The notes: generated by a model not told the origin, from the sequence alone. DNA of 64,000 nucleotides from Ianthella basta (GCA_964019415.1 OZ025872.1:8489822-8553821), one strand, 5' to 3'; counted from the first letter of the stretch, positions 39,801 to 54,800 are shown. Translations and numbers: made by a program.

Positions 39801-42800
39801 AGTACTGTCAGTCACTGGTGCAAACGGAAAAGAATCATCTACCCCAGGAACTTCTGCTGAGGCTGTACGTTCTCGCAGGTGATCGACATGTCTACGCACT
39901 GTGATGCCATTTCCCAATTTCACTGAATAGGAAACCGGACCACGAACCTGAACAACCACTCCAGGGAGCCACACCTGTCCCGGACGGAAATTGCGGGCAT
40001 AAACAAGATCTTCTTCGTGGAACACACGCTCTTTGGCATGGCGATCGTGGTTTCCCTTCTGCTGCTCCTGGTGACTAGATACCCTAGACCGGATGTCTGG
40101 GTGCAGCAGATCCAATGGAGATCTGAGTGGTCTTCCAAATAAAAGCTCTGCTGGCGACACTCCTGTTACAGACTGGGGTGTCAGGCGGTACATGAAAAGG
40201 AACCGTGCGAGACGCGTTTCCAATGAACCATCTGTAAGCTTCTTCATTCCCTCCTTAAAGGTTTGCACGGATCGTTCTGCTAACCCATTAGAGGCTGGAT
40301 GGTACGGAGATGATGTCACATGGCAAATAGCATTACGCTTACAGAATTCCTCAAACTCGGTGCTGGTGAATGTGGTTCCATTGTCAGTCACGAGAACCTC
40401 TGGTAAACCCAACATGGCGAAAGTACTACGCATCTTCTCGATGGTGACTTGCGAAGTAGCTGAGTTGGTCATGTGGATGTCTAACCACTTGGTATGCGCG
40501 TCTACCAAGATCAGGAACATTCTGCCCATGAAAGGTCCAGCGTAATCAGCATGGACTCTTGACCAAGGTCGTTGTGGCCATTCCCAAGGGTGTAAAGGAG
40601 CAGGTTGAGGGTTGTGGCGTGTGGACTGGCAGGCTGTGCAGGATTTCACCATCTTCTCTATCTCTGCATCCAGACCTGGCCACCACACGTGCTGACGGGC
40701 AAGGCTCTTCATCCTTGATACCCCAGGGTGGGCTTCATGTAGCTCTAACATGACCTTCTCTCGGACTTGGGGAGGAACAACAACTCTACCACCCCACAAC
40801 AGGCAACCATCATGTAGGCTGAGCTCCTCTCTCCTTCTCCAATAGGGCTTCAACTCCTCCAGCTCCTGGTCCATCTGGTTTGGCCAACCATACTGTACGA
40901 AGCGTTTCACTTGGGCCAGAACTGGGTGACGGTCTGTCATTTGCTGGATTTGTGCTACGGAGACTGGCCCCATGGAAAGATGTTCCATGAGCTGGATGGT
41001 CTCTGGTGGAGTAGGAACTTGGGATGGTGTCGTTGGCAAGGGCAACCGACTGAGGGCATCTGCGTTGCAGTGCTTCTCCCCTGCCTTGTACGCTATTTTG
41101 TAGTCGTACGCCCCAAGCAACAGTGCCCAACGCTGCAACCTGGCTGAAGCCATTGCAGGAGTGGCTTTGGATGGGCTCAAGAGATGCATCAATGGTCGAT
41201 GATCTGACACAATGGTGAAGGAACGTCCATAGATGTACTGATGGAAGTGTTTAACACCAAAAATGATGGCCAGCGCCTCCTTGTCCAATTGTGAGTACTG
41301 TTTCTCCGCAGAAGCGAGTGTTCTAGAGGCGAACGCGATGGGCCTCTCAGATCCGTCATCCATTAGATGAGAAAGAACAGCTCCGACCCCGTATGGTGAA
41401 GCATCACATGCCAACAACAGTGGCTTGTTCCCATCAAAGTGGACGAGGAGGTTGGGAGAATCTATGAGTTCCTTTACCTGGTCTAAGGCTGCCTGCTGCT
41501 CACGTCCCCACTTCCATGGCATTCCCTGTTGCAAGAGTTGATGAAGAGGGGTGAGGATGGTAGCCACATCAGGCAGGAACTTCCTGTAGTAGTTGACCAG
41601 ACCAAGCAGGGATCTTAACTCGGTCAGGTTCTGGGGAGCAGGAGCATTGACAATGGCAGCCACCTTGCTGGCTGATGGCTCCAAGCCATCCGAGCTGATT
41701 CCGTGTCCCAGATACTCGACCCTTGGTAGCAGAAAGGCGCACTTCTCCTTCTTCAGCTTCATCCCGGAGGTCTCCAGTCGTTGCAAGACTGCACTGAGGT
41801 TGCAAAAATGTTCCTCATCAGATGTACCAGTGACCAGGATGTCGTCCAGGTAGGTACACACGCCAGGCAAACCTTGCAGCAATGTCTCCATTAGCCGCTG
41901 GAAGATAGCAGGGGCGGAGGCAACCCCAAAGGGCAAACGCTGGTAACGGAACAGGCCTCTGTGTGTGTTCACTGTGACGTACTGCTGAGATGTTTCCTCC
42001 AGGCGCACCTGAAGGTACGCATGAGATAAATCCAGCTTAGTGAAGGATTTCCCTCCGGCCAGAGATGTAAGGAGGTCTTCGATGCGTGGTAATGGATACA
42101 CCTCCAGTTTCGCTGCTTTGTTCACTGTCAGCTTGTAGTCGCCGCAAATTCTGACTGTTCCGTCCCTCTTGACTACTGGCACAATTGGTGCAGCCCAATC
42201 AGAGAACTGGACTGGTGTGATGACTCCCTGCTTCTCCAACCTGTCTAGCTCTGCTTCAACCTTCTGCCGCAATGCGAAAGGTACAGAACGAGCTTTGTAA
42301 AAGGCTGGCTGGGCTTGTGCATCGACAAAGAGCTTGGCTTCTACTCCCTTGAGCATCCCAAGGCCTGGCTCGAACACCTTCTCATGCTGCCGCAAAATGG
42401 ATTCCAACGTATGCTGCACAGTAATGGAAAGGATCTCCTTCCAGTCAAGGCGCAATTTTGTGAGCCAGTCACGACCCAGGAGACTTGGACCACTCCCTGC
42501 AACCACAAGAAGTGGCAGGCGAGCTTCTTGATCATTGGTTCCAGCAGTGACCAATATGGATCCAAGCACTGCGATCTCTTCTCCGGTGTAGGTACGAAGC
42601 TTGACTGCACTCTCTTGGAGGGCGGGGGCAGCACTGGCATTCCACAGAGACTTGAACGTGGCTTCACTGATCAAGGAGAGAGACGCACCTGTGTCGACTT
42701 CCATGTCTAACACCTTCCCATCTAGGGTCACAGCAGTCTTCAGTGGCGTGGATGGAGCATCCTGGTCCACCACTGGGTACAGGGTGTACTCCTCAGGTGG

Positions 42801-45800
42801 AGAAGCTTCCTCCACTTTATGGGTCGGCAGACCCCGGCTCTTCCCTGGTGGGTTATCCTGCTTGGGCTTGCTCCGGCACATCCTCACGATATGCCCAACC
42901 TTGTTGCAACCCCTGCACCGCTCAGTCTTGAAACGGCAGTTTGCAGCAGTGTGCTTTCCACCACAGCGGTAGCAAGGTGGATGGGGTTTGGAAGGAGTGG
43001 GGGCGAAGTTGGCTCGGTGTCCTTGCAGCTTATGAACTGAGGTGGAGCTGGCTGTATCAGGCTGCAGATCCTTCAGATCTCTGGTAGCCAACTCCATAGC
43101 TTGAGCGATCTCCAAGGCCTTCGCAAAGGTCAAGGAACTTTCAGCAAGCAAACGGTGCTGAACACGCGAATCCGCGATTCCCCACACTAAACGATCCCTT
43201 AACATCTCATCTAGAGCACCCCCAAACTCACAAAACTCTGACAACTTCTTCAGCTCCGCTACGTAGGCAGCCACCGTTTCTCCCGACTGCCGCGTCCGCG
43301 AGTTGAACTTGAAGCGCTGGACCACCGCTGATGGTCGTGGGTTGTGGTACTTGTTGACTTTCTCCACGAGGTCTTCGAACGAAAATTCGGTGGGCTTCTG
43401 CGGTGCCACCAAACTGCGGATGAGTACGTAAGTGGACGGACCACACACGCTCAGAAGAATCGCTCTCTTCTTGTCTCCAGCAGCCACGTCGTTGGCCGCG
43501 AAATAGTACTCTAACCGCTCGGCATACGCGGACCACTCTTCCACTTCCTGCCGAAATTCCCCGATGCTACCGTGCTTTGCCATCGCTACTGGATCCCAGC
43601 TTCGTCGCCAAATGTGATAACTGACCAGTTCATGCACATGCAAACACGATGCAACACGATTCAAGGACGCTCACCGCGTGGCAGGAGAACTCAATGAACA
43701 ACAAGTTACACACAGGATCATGAGGCATGCACACGTGCACCCTACATCACATGATGCATTAAATAATAACACATACAAGCAAGTCACTACACATATTTTG
43801 GTGGAGTTTAGTACGTAGAAACATGAAGGAGGACTTCACAAACAACCAAACTGTGATCGTTACCCTATCTATCTCTTAGATATAATGGTGACTGTAAAAG
43901 ACGCAATTATTCCAACGAAAAGATGTTTTTCCAGAATTTGGCTCAACTAAGTCACCCTCACTATGCCTTTCTGTATTCCTACCGCATTTGGTGACCATGC
44001 ATCCTTTAAAAACTAAAGGAGCATTAATTTTTGGTAACATTAACATTTATTTTAAGACTTTTAGGCTATTATTTGTGAAGTGAACTATCAGGGGAAATCT
44101 CTGTATGTCTAAAATGACATTTATGTGAAATAATACAATTTATGTACACTGAGCAGAGGGAATTAAATGCAAAGACTGCTTTCATGCAATTTTTAAGGAT
44201 CATGCACATGCAATTGGGTTATGTCTTAGCTATTTAGGACAATGCATGCTTTCCCATGGATGCAATGCAGTTTAGCTCAAGAACAGAAACTTACGATGTG
44301 AAATTAAAGCCAGTTTTTCCACACCACATCTCTTTGAAATACCCTGCACAGCTCCTTTGACAAGGGAGTCACTGCACCGTGCACCTGCACGTGACATTTC
44401 AACTGTCAACTCTTTCAGGCTAGGGTGCTGTGCAACTGATGATGAAATGACTGAGGAGGTTGGGTCCTGCAATGAAAGGAATAGGAACTAATTACATGAC
44501 TTGGTTAGTGTTCACAAGGTTAAAATGCAACTTAGACATTCCGTATAATAGTCTCAGTCCTGATTATGCACTCAAAACTCTATCACTCACTTCCTCATCT
44601 GACAAATGGATAGACTTCAGTTTCAGTGCTATCAGGTTGTGTAAGGCCTGTACAACAACCACCAAATCTTGCGACGACAAGGTGACATGTTTGAGCTTCA
44701 GGGACTTTAACTTCTTACAGGTCTCAAGGCACTTAATCAAAGGTCGATGCTGGTCTGATCATGTGAGTACAATGAGAACAAATGAACTAGAACAGAAATG
44801 GATAGCTATAGAACGCATTTAAATACAGAGGAAACTTTTAGAGCAAGTGTTTTGTTGGAAACAGAACAAGTGACACATGCGTTCTAGCTAGATGTTTTTA
44901 CCGACTGCAAACTGTACACCAACATAGCTGCTGTTAATGCCACATTTTGCACAACATGACATTTAGTACCTGATTGATGCTATCCAACCAACCTGAGGCT
45001 GAGTCTCCTGTGATCGCAAGTGTCAGCTCTTCCAATGACTCCATGTGCTGGGTTATCACATCCTACACACAAATAACATCATCCTGAGCAAATGACTCCC
45101 AGCCTTCATTTTGTATGACATGCTGCCCTTTATGCAATATAAAATAGCTGAAAGTGGGTCTAGTTGTATATGTCAGACTACAATCAGTGTTGACTACAGT
45201 GTTTGGATGGCACAATGTGCACATATGCTACGCTTAGTCTTAAAAAATGAACTGTCTACTGGTGGGTAAATATTTTGTGCATTTACTGAATACAAGGTTT
45301 AATACCTTTAATGTAGCAATCAAATCCATTGTCTTCACTTCATCCTGGGTGTCACTCAAATCCATGTTGCCACTCAATTGCTTATCGTCTTTGCATTTCA
45401 CCTCAAACGCAAAACACTGGAGTTGCTTCAGTTTCAGTAGAAACTGTCTGATGGTCTGCAGATCTGTGTGCATGATGTATAATAGGCATTCAGATCATGT
45501 ACATGCACCTATTATACGTATACATGTAGGCGTATGTAAATCACAATAAACATAAAATTATAAGTTTGCTAAGTGTAGATTCCTGTGATGTGATAGCTGC
45601 ACTCTGCCAATACTTGAAGTCATAGTAATCTACATATTTAAAAAAATGTAATTATGCAATAAGTAGTATAACATGGTCAAAAGGGCCATAAAAGGGCTAT
45701 AAGCACTTGAGTGGCTTCAGTTAAAACTTGGCTTGTTGTAATTTGAACGAAAACTATGCACCATGCACTTCCTCTGCCATCAAATCGAGCCCTAGCGGCT

Positions 45801-48800
45801 ATATTATCCAAGGTGGAATGGATTGGCAAAACGTTTGAGCGTAATAGATGATTTGAAGCAGAGAGATGCCTACGGACCCACTCCAACCTATTCAAGGCCA
45901 ACTTCTTCAGCTAGCTTCTGTGGTTAGGACAAGACAATGTGAGTTGATCAAACTAACTTTTACGCAAACTCTTGGGAACTCTGTTGCTCATATTAATGAG
46001 CTTGCAGCCACTGCATCTCATCCTGGTGGTTGCATGAAAAAATGAATGTCAAAGCAATTTGTTATGTCTACAGCAGGGATTGCTTGGTATAGAGATGCTC
46101 ATAGAGGCAAATGCACACTCAAGTGTGTATTGGACTTGGTGTATGTACATATAGCTCGTTCCCTTCTGGTATGGCTCGTATCATGCAGTAAAACTGTTCA
46201 GTGTTGAAAGATAACAGCAGAAGTGGGAAGTACCAATTTGTACACACTGCTTATGTCCTGCAACGTATTTGTGACTTGTCTTGCTTATGTGCATAGCTCG
46301 AACTTAATTCATTGTTGCTCATGTATATTCATCAATGCAGTGCATGCCTTTACAGAGGAACAAGGCAATTTCTCAGCCAGATGTTTGACTGAGGATGTAG
46401 CTTTGTACAATCATTCAGGATTGTGGTATAGTCAACTCTATTAGTATATCTCGCTTTGTATAACCTAGCTAACAGAGCTGAGGACACAGGTATGAACAGT
46501 GCCAATCATTAAGTTAAACAGTATGAATCTCAGCGCCGAGTGCTTGGTACAGTTTCTAAGACTCATTTTATGAATCAATTCATTTGATTGTGAAATACTA
46601 CATTTGCATTTACTGTTAAAATCAATTCTTAACCCATTACATAAGGAATATAAAACTTGTGCACTGCATCCAGCTGTGAAACTAGAATGACAGCACACAG
46701 GAAGATTCTCCGTCCTCAAGTTTTAGCACTTATTGACCATTTCTCTAGATGAGTGGAAAAGACAAGGTGTGTGTTGTTTAACTTTGACATGAAGTGTGGT
46801 TCACAGCCTCCTTGGAGCCTTTTCTGGACCTGTACACAAGCTGTGGCTACCTGCAAGCCAGACGGTGACATAATGTAAAGTTTGCACACTCTGAGCCTTT
46901 TCTTAGTGCAGATTGTAATCATTTTCAAAGTCAACTTGGTTGGGTTCCTTACATTACAGGGAGCTTGATTTAGTCCACAAAGACTTCCTGGAATTCACCA
47001 TGCCATTTACACCGGATTCATCTTCAGTAGTAGACTGCGCTAGCCTGTTCATGCATGGTCATCAAATTTCATCCATGCTGGACCTTCCAAACTTAATGTC
47101 CTGTATCTCCCTGCTATCTTATTTGCGAGTGCGCTGTGAAGTCATCAAAGATTTGTAACCACTACAATTATATCTTCCTTAAATGTCAGCATGAGAGTTA
47201 ATTGTCATTGCCATGATAGTGCGAAACCCCTCCACATAATTAGTGCTATTGGCTATGCTGACCATTAGACAAAAGGTTTTTTGTAGCTTGTGCATTAACT
47301 GGCGATATGAGCATGTACAACGACCGTCTATTGGGTACAAAGTAAATTGTAATGCAATATAACCAATTATATACAAAATATAGCATTCACATTTTCAATG
47401 AGTCCGGTCCTGCATGTAGCTCAATGGTGCATAAGAGGGGGCAATATGTTGTATAAATATGTCAACTTCACAGAGGCTCACAGCCTTTTTGGGCATTTTC
47501 CAGACTCTGCATAAGAGCAATGGCTACCAGAAAGTGATAGTGAGTGACAGTGACAGTAGCCAAGAGGGATATTATGACTCTTTATATACCATGGGGGCGA
47601 CCAGTGCTGAAGTAAAGCTAAGGTTCATAGGCTATTTGTTCAGCTGTAAGGCATTGACAGTGTCTTCAGTGCTTGGCGTTTTGATTCACTCTGCTATTCC
47701 TCTATGCTGGAACCATGCATTCCATACACTCAACACGAGATTAATGAATTGTGGGATTTTGCAAACACTGTACGCTGCTCAATCACTTAGCATATCTGTT
47801 CATTCTGTGCTTCCATCAGCATCACCGAAACTGGCTTCTTGAGGCCATTGAAATCTTCTCTACTTGTTTCTCCAAATCTTGACTGAATTCCAGTACAGCT
47901 ATAATTGATTTGATTGTTCCCCACTAATGTAAAGTCAGTTTCACCTGCATAGTGACCTCTGCATGACCCATTATCTCCTATGATTATTGCAATCCGATTG
48001 GTCAGAATAGGCAAGTAGGGCATAAGGTAGCGCAGGTAGCCATTAAGCATTTTTGTGTGTATGAAATGACGAAAGAGAGAGAGAGAGAGAGAGCAGTGCT
48101 TGACAGTGTTGACAGATCAGACTGAGTCTCCTTCCTCTGCCTAATGAAGCTTTTATGCAATGATTACAGGTCAAGTCAGTACAGCAAAATGGTGAGTAAC
48201 TTTGTGTGCAGTTGCATGCATGTCTCAGGAAAGATCAGGAGTCCTGATCAAGTTGCATTTGTGCCAGAAGGCACTGTCACTGCTGTGAAAGCTTTGAAGT
48301 TATCATAGAGTTGCGTAGCTTGATGAATGTACTCGTTACTTTTATTCCTCTGTCAGGGTGTCTAAAGTAGCCTTTGCTGCTTACCTATAGGGCAGCAAAG
48401 GGATTGATAATTGCTTCAAAGTATAAATTTGAATGGGTATACCAGAACCTATATAGTGTTTAGAGAATTATCAAGAAGACAGTCATGCTTGAAGCCACAT
48501 GCGGCATACAGAAGCTTGAAATGTGTATTATCAGTGCATGAATTGCCACTGTGGACTTACATGCACACCTACAAAATAACCGTCTCACCACGTTTGGTGG
48601 GAATGTATATAACTGCAATAAGATTAAGAGTGCCCACTGTGGACCAGAAGAGTGGTTAGAAGAGTGCAAACTTATGATGAGTTGGCATGTGCGGACGAGA
48701 TATCTTCCGGTACGTCGCCATTTCCTGATTTGCAGCAGTGGTGTAGGGTGTTAGATACTTACATATAATTGTATAATTGTTTAATTTGATTGCAATGCTG

Positions 48801-51800
48801 CAAGTAAACAGATCCGCGTTAACGTTTAATTATTATTAGATCACTCACCATACTTATTGCCATCGACTTGCAGATCATGCATCTCTACTTTGGTCAGTGT
48901 GGAAACTTCCTCCAACTGAGATAGAAAGCGGGCGAGTATTGGCAGGGGAATAGAGATTGCACTGTCCCCTAGAACCCTGATTCCAGCCCCATTCATTGGC
49001 TTGAAGTGCTTGCTCAGACACCATGCAATGCCCATGTTGCTGAGAAGGTGTCCATGAATCTCCACAGTTGATCCACATGGTGACATAATTGACCGAGCAA
49101 ATTGTTCATTGCCACTTTCAGCAATGGCTTCACAGATTTCAGAAAGAGCAGTGCCTCGGCTAATGGTAGGCTTCACCCTTGTGCAGACACAGGCGTCCAT
49201 GAGCATTTTCCTGATGCCGGGATTGCTCAGATTGCTCAGCCCACAATAAATGAGGAACATCGTTTGGTAACGATCCTCAGCAAGAATGAAGTCTCCCTCT
49301 TTGTTGTACTTCAAGCTGAGATGCTGTTCCCAAAAGGTGACTTGTTCTTCTGGAGTCTTCTTGTGCATGTCGAGGGCCGCCATGAATTCCTGCAAAGCCA
49401 GATGTAGGAAGTGCCACGTGTGAGTAATAACCCCATTTCGATTGCGTACTTCAAAGCAGTTGAACAAGCCATGGAGGGCACTATCTACTTCAAAGCTTAG
49501 ATCAGAGAAAATGATGGTGTCATTCTCAACACCTGTCCGCGCTAATTCAGCCAGTTTTTTGAAGCTGGGGCAGATTTGCATTACATGATCGAGGCTATTG
49601 GCACGTTCCACTTGGCCTGCTCTCTCGAGGTTGTGATTGACTGTGTGGAGGATAAGACTTTCAAACAATGTGTGCAAAGTAGGAGGGAGCTCCAGAGAAT
49701 CACCATCAAGCGACGCAGTGTAACAAATCATCAGCAATTGAAGTGGTACATAACAGAGCCTTGCAATGAGGTGGTTAAGGGAGAGAGAAGACAGGAGCTT
49801 CTCTCCTGCTGATGGGTTGGAACAGGCGAAGTAACTTCTAATGAATTCCTTCACTTCTTCTTCTCCGAATCCACAGATTTCTACTCTCCTGTCCACACAA
49901 GAGTAGAGGAGCTCAGCAGAGATTGGGCGGGATGTTATCACAAAGGATGACAGTGGAGCAATACGGCCATCCATGATGCTGCGGATAATGGACGTCTTCT
50001 GCATTTGCTTTGACATTTCATCAAAACCGTCAAAAACAAACAGCGCATCTCTTCCCTTGTGGGTGGTAATGAAGTGAACAACTTCCTTTACTACGTTAGG
50101 ATCTTCAATTGATGTGAACACTAAGTCTTCCAAGCTCAGCTTCTCGCCCTTGGGTAGACATCTCAGGTTCACTTGGACTACCAGTTTAAATTCCTGGGCG
50201 AAGTGGCCAATTGACCAATCATGGCACATTCGCTGTGCAAGAGTGCTCTTACCAATACCTGGAACCCCCTCTATTAGTACTCTCTTCCTGGAGTTCCCAG
50301 TGGCAGGGCAGACGGAGAGGATGTCCTTATATTTGAGGGGCACCTTCTCGAGAGGAACCTGTTCAACTCCTCCCCTGGCCAGATGTGCTGCTACTTCGTC
50401 CTCAACCCTGCCTGCTACAGGCCGCCACTGTTTTGGCTGCACTAAATACAGTGGAACATACTGCATGGTGGCTGAGGCAAGCAGAGGGTTATCTCGAATG
50501 CATTCCTTGGAGTAGAAACATCTCAGCTTGGTATGGAGGGGGTGCAATTGACAAGGGCAGATCTACGTAGAAGGGTAAGGATGGATCAGCGATGAACTAA
50601 CACTAATACAATGTACACTTGCCCAATCAGTTAGGAGTCTGCATTTCACACATGACCACAGCTGCAAATTTGGTTATTATGGTTCTTGCTAGAAAGGCAT
50701 CACAACATAAACACTATACACTTCTGGTGAAACACAACTAATCTGCCTCCACTGTACACAGAGGAAGGGCATTATAACCAAGGACCCTTCAAGCATGTGG
50801 TGCATCATAATAATATAGCTCTACAACGTTTTTGCGTGTATGGTTCTTGACTACTGCTCCACAGTATAACATCCATTTCTTATTACTGTAAGTTCTTGTG
50901 ACCTCCTACATCTACATCTAATTTTTGTGGATATCTAATCATATATGTAGCTTGATTCATAACAGGAAATCAATGATGCAAGTAATACGAGCAACAAGCA
51001 ACATTGCAGCTTCAAATGCAGGGAAGATGGTATATAGCAGGATGTTTCGGCTCAGGAGCCTTTGTCGCTTGCTTACAGAGGGCATCTGGCATAGGCTCTT
51101 GAGCTTGAACAACCTGCTACAACCATCCCGCTATTTGAAGCTGAAGCATTGCAGTGCTTGTTGGTTTGAATCTACAAACACAGCTATGAGCCTCTACCAA
51201 ATAATATGACTAAAGTTGCACCGATGATCGGATTGGCAATCAGGGGGTATCGGCTGATAATTGGGCTCTGTAACGTTATCGGTAATCGTTTCTTCCTTCG
51301 TCTCCTATCGATTATGTCACCTCGAGCATGTGACGTTTGCGAGTAAAGTGTTATGTCGAGTTGTTACGCTGTTGTGGCATTTGCCGTTGGTTTGTTCTGG
51401 GTCTGTGACGCATGGAATCGCCAGGAAGAATGATGTCACCAGCATGGGACTACTTTGCTGTCGACGAGGACCTCAACTTTGTAGTGTGCCAGGCCTGCAA
51501 CAAGAAGGAATCCGCGCGGCGGTAGGAATTGCACGAGTTATATTATGGGATTATACAAATTTGGTGCAGCATCTGAAGGACAAGCACGCTCAACTACACA
51601 GAGAGCTTAAACAATAGGTTGAGGTGCAGAAAGTAGTCCAGTGCCTTTCTGGCAAATATCGCTTCGAGCCTGAAAGTAGAGATCGCATATGAATCTGTAG
51701 GCTAAGTTGTATTAGTGATGCGTGCACACAGCGTATTCACGGGAGAACTGGTGAGATGATTGTACTCGATTGTCAGCCATTTTCTGTGTCTGAGGACCAG

Positions 51801-54800
51801 GGCTTTAGGCAGTAGATCAAATAAACCAAGGTGCATTGTGAAGCAAAAATCATAATATTGGATCGGTATCAGCACTTAAAAATTGGAAATTGGATAATCG
51901 GTAAAAACCCATATCGGTGCAACTCTAAATACGACTATGTATAAATTATAGTATGTCACACAATTTTACCGTATGCAATTAAATCTGTACTACGTATATG
52001 TGCCATGCAGCTATGTGCTGCCTATTCAGGAATTCTCACCACTGCAACTTCATGCAGTTCACCTTTTCGGAGGTTGCTACTGATTGCAGCTCCTTCTCAA
52101 TGCACTCTCTTGCTGTAGCTCCATGGCCAGTCAGTACCCCCTCCAAAATGGTATTCCACATTCTGGGCTTGTCCCCTGTACCAGGTTTCTTCTGCAGCCA
52201 GCACTTAAACATTTGGGTGCAACATTTTTCAGAGTTGGCTGGGTTGTTCTCGCTAATAACATCAAGCATATCTGAAGTGATTCCGCAAAGTACTCCCACC
52301 TTGTTCCACACAGCAGCTATCTTGGGTACCACCAATCGAGTGACCTGCTCAAGGGTGGGGACTTGCTGGAGGACAGTTGAGTCAGCCTCGGGTGTGCCAT
52401 GAGTAGTGTTTGCACTTTCATGCTGCTTGGTTACCTATATTATAGTATGAAGAGAAGTTATGAAATGGTGAAACATCACCCTGACACATGCATAGTAATA
52501 GGCCCATGCCCAGGAAATTTCTGCTTATTTTGTAAAATATCATTAAACAACTGCATTTTAAGTAACTAGCCATAGCAAGATCAAAGTCTCAGTTTCCCTA
52601 TACGGCTATGAATTGCCATTCCCATGACATCATAACCCAGCTTATATACCTATGCTGACCTCATCTGACACGTCTCCTTCAGAATGTTTATCCAATAACA
52701 AAAGCTCTGCCTCAATGCTCTCTCTAGTTGCTCCCTTACAGCACGTCTGCACTGCCTCCAATAGAGTAGCCCAGGTTCTTGGCTTATCCCCTGCCCCAGG
52801 CTTCTTCTGCAGCCAGGATTCAAACATTAGGGAGCAACACTTTTCAGAATTGGCTGGATTGTCTGCCTGGATTGCACTCAGCACTTGTGCAGTGAGCCCA
52901 CAGAGGATCCCCACTTTATGCCACTTTGAAGACATCCAAGGCACCACCAGTCGAGTAATCAACTCAAGTGAAGGTACATGTTGGAGAAAGGCAGGCTCAG
53001 ACTCTGTTGTACATTCACAATGCTCAGTGGGCTAGATAGAAGAAATGGGTGGGTGATTCAGTGTAACAATACGCTAAATGTGGGCTATTATTATGATTGG
53101 GAATTAATGTTTTGAAAACTGAAGCCATATTATGCGAAGAAGAACTGATTGTTGTGCCCAAGTAGTACAGCTAGCTGCGCATATGACTATGCTGGCACTG
53201 AGTAATCATAACATGATATACCACAACAATAACAGAAGCCATAGCACACTATGCTAGCTAAACTGCAATTGGAGACATTATGGGAAATATGGGGTGCAAC
53301 TAACAGTGGCAGTTGAATATAGAAAAACGTTTCATAGACAGTACAGCGAAAACCTTAGCCATGTACATGACATAGCTATAGCTTGATCATGCTTGAGTAA
53401 GAGGAATTGGTTATATCTGTACTCTGCATGCACATGGGACATGTCCGGTTTTGTTTACATTAGATAATGACACCTGTTGGTTTGAATTCCTGTGTTATGC
53501 AGAAATGACTGTTTAAAAGCTGGCAAGTTGTTCTAAAACTTGGTATCTGGCAGGTGCATGCTTACCGAATAACTGAGGAAGCTAACTGTAGAGTTTGGGT
53601 CAAAGTATTTATTCCAGCAGAATCATCCAATAATGCAACATTGTCAGCCATTTACAGACATTAATTTCACAACAATGCATCTGAAAGACTTCATTTAGGG
53701 AAATCATGAAAACATTGTGTAAAGTCGGTTTGGAATGATCCTTGGCCGGATCAAGACAGAAATGATTGTCTCGGAGGTACATGTTACAGTGTTTCCATGT
53801 GCTTTTGATGACTTTGTCCCTGGTGACATTTATTCATTTTGATATTTCTATAAACAGCAGTCATTAAATAGAGTTATAGAAGAACTCACTGTCTTTTTTT
53901 GTTTGGTGACTGTCCTGCTCTGGTCCAGCTGTGCCTGCAGAACAAAGGCCAATTTGAAAATACAAAGGTCAACCGAAGTAACTGTTGCACAGTTTACATA
54001 GTGAACGGGTCTGGCATGCACATAAGTATGCATGTGGGATGTCAAACTAATTAACATTTTGTCATAAAATTACTTGCCAATAATTAAGATTTAATTTACA
54101 CTCAATTCCTAGTAGCTTGGTAAGAAGCCATAACTCGATTTTGATATGTACAGTCATATGTATGCAGTAAAAATATTAATGACTAGTACTATGCCAGTGT
54201 GTACTCCCATAGCCCTTGCCATGGCACGCCCATAGCTGTGGTTGTGGTGCACCTGTATACGCAGTCATGGCACACCCCATAGTACATCCATAGCCATAGC
54301 AACACCACAGTAACCCATGTTACCCTCTGGGCTCATGCACCATAGCATACCCGTAACTGTGCCTGTATAATTATATAGCAAAAATGCCTGTAACTGTACT
54401 GAGGCGTACCCATACCCGCGCAGAGTATGAGCCAATGCTATTCAATGCAAACCAAAATTGTCTAACGAGGCCTTACTAATTTAATTAGCTAGATAATGAA
54501 TTGACACAGCTTGTAATCCGATCAGTCCATGCAAGGACACATTCTGGGCTGAGGCAGAGCAGCATGTCAAAGAGTCATCACTTTCATGCATGCTGCACAG
54601 TGACCACAGACGTAAGAGAAAGTACAGGGAAGGTTAGGCTAGTGCTGATGTGATCTGATGCAAAACTGCTGGTTTCATCAGTCATAGGAGGCCATGGCAC
54701 AGACAACTGTTCACTTAGGTGTAACTAAGTAACTGTTCTGAATCAATTAAATCACCCTAAACTAGGAAAAAATTCTATTTCTCACAGTGCAATTGCGATC

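Larger units (their letters stand above)
39437..43791 (-). mobile_element. complete Ty3/gypsy LTR retrotransposon
   Basis: 4355 bp bounded by 179-bp LTRs that I read as identical base for base, with TG..CA ends in element orientation, and flanked by the 5-bp target duplication CATAT (39432-39436 and 43792-43796). After the 5' LTR comes a primer-binding-site-like TGGCGACGAAGCTGGGATCC; before the 3' LTR a purine tract AGAAGGGGAGGGA. A single intact gag-pol frame fills the interior. It lies in an NLR-B intron in the same orientation as the gene. Identical LTRs imply very recent insertion. Confidence 0.97.

Noticed and set aside
40093..42972. Several plus-strand frames inside the Ty3/gypsy element
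   Set aside because: Antisense shadows of the intact gag-pol frame.
43584..43664. 27-residue N-terminal extension of the gag-pol frame
   Set aside because: No ATG; it reads through the primer-binding site and LTR. The first ATG is at 43583.
47459..47842. 127-aa plus-strand frame in an NLR-B intron
   Set aside because: No family resemblance; opposite strand to the host gene and in repeat-rich DNA.
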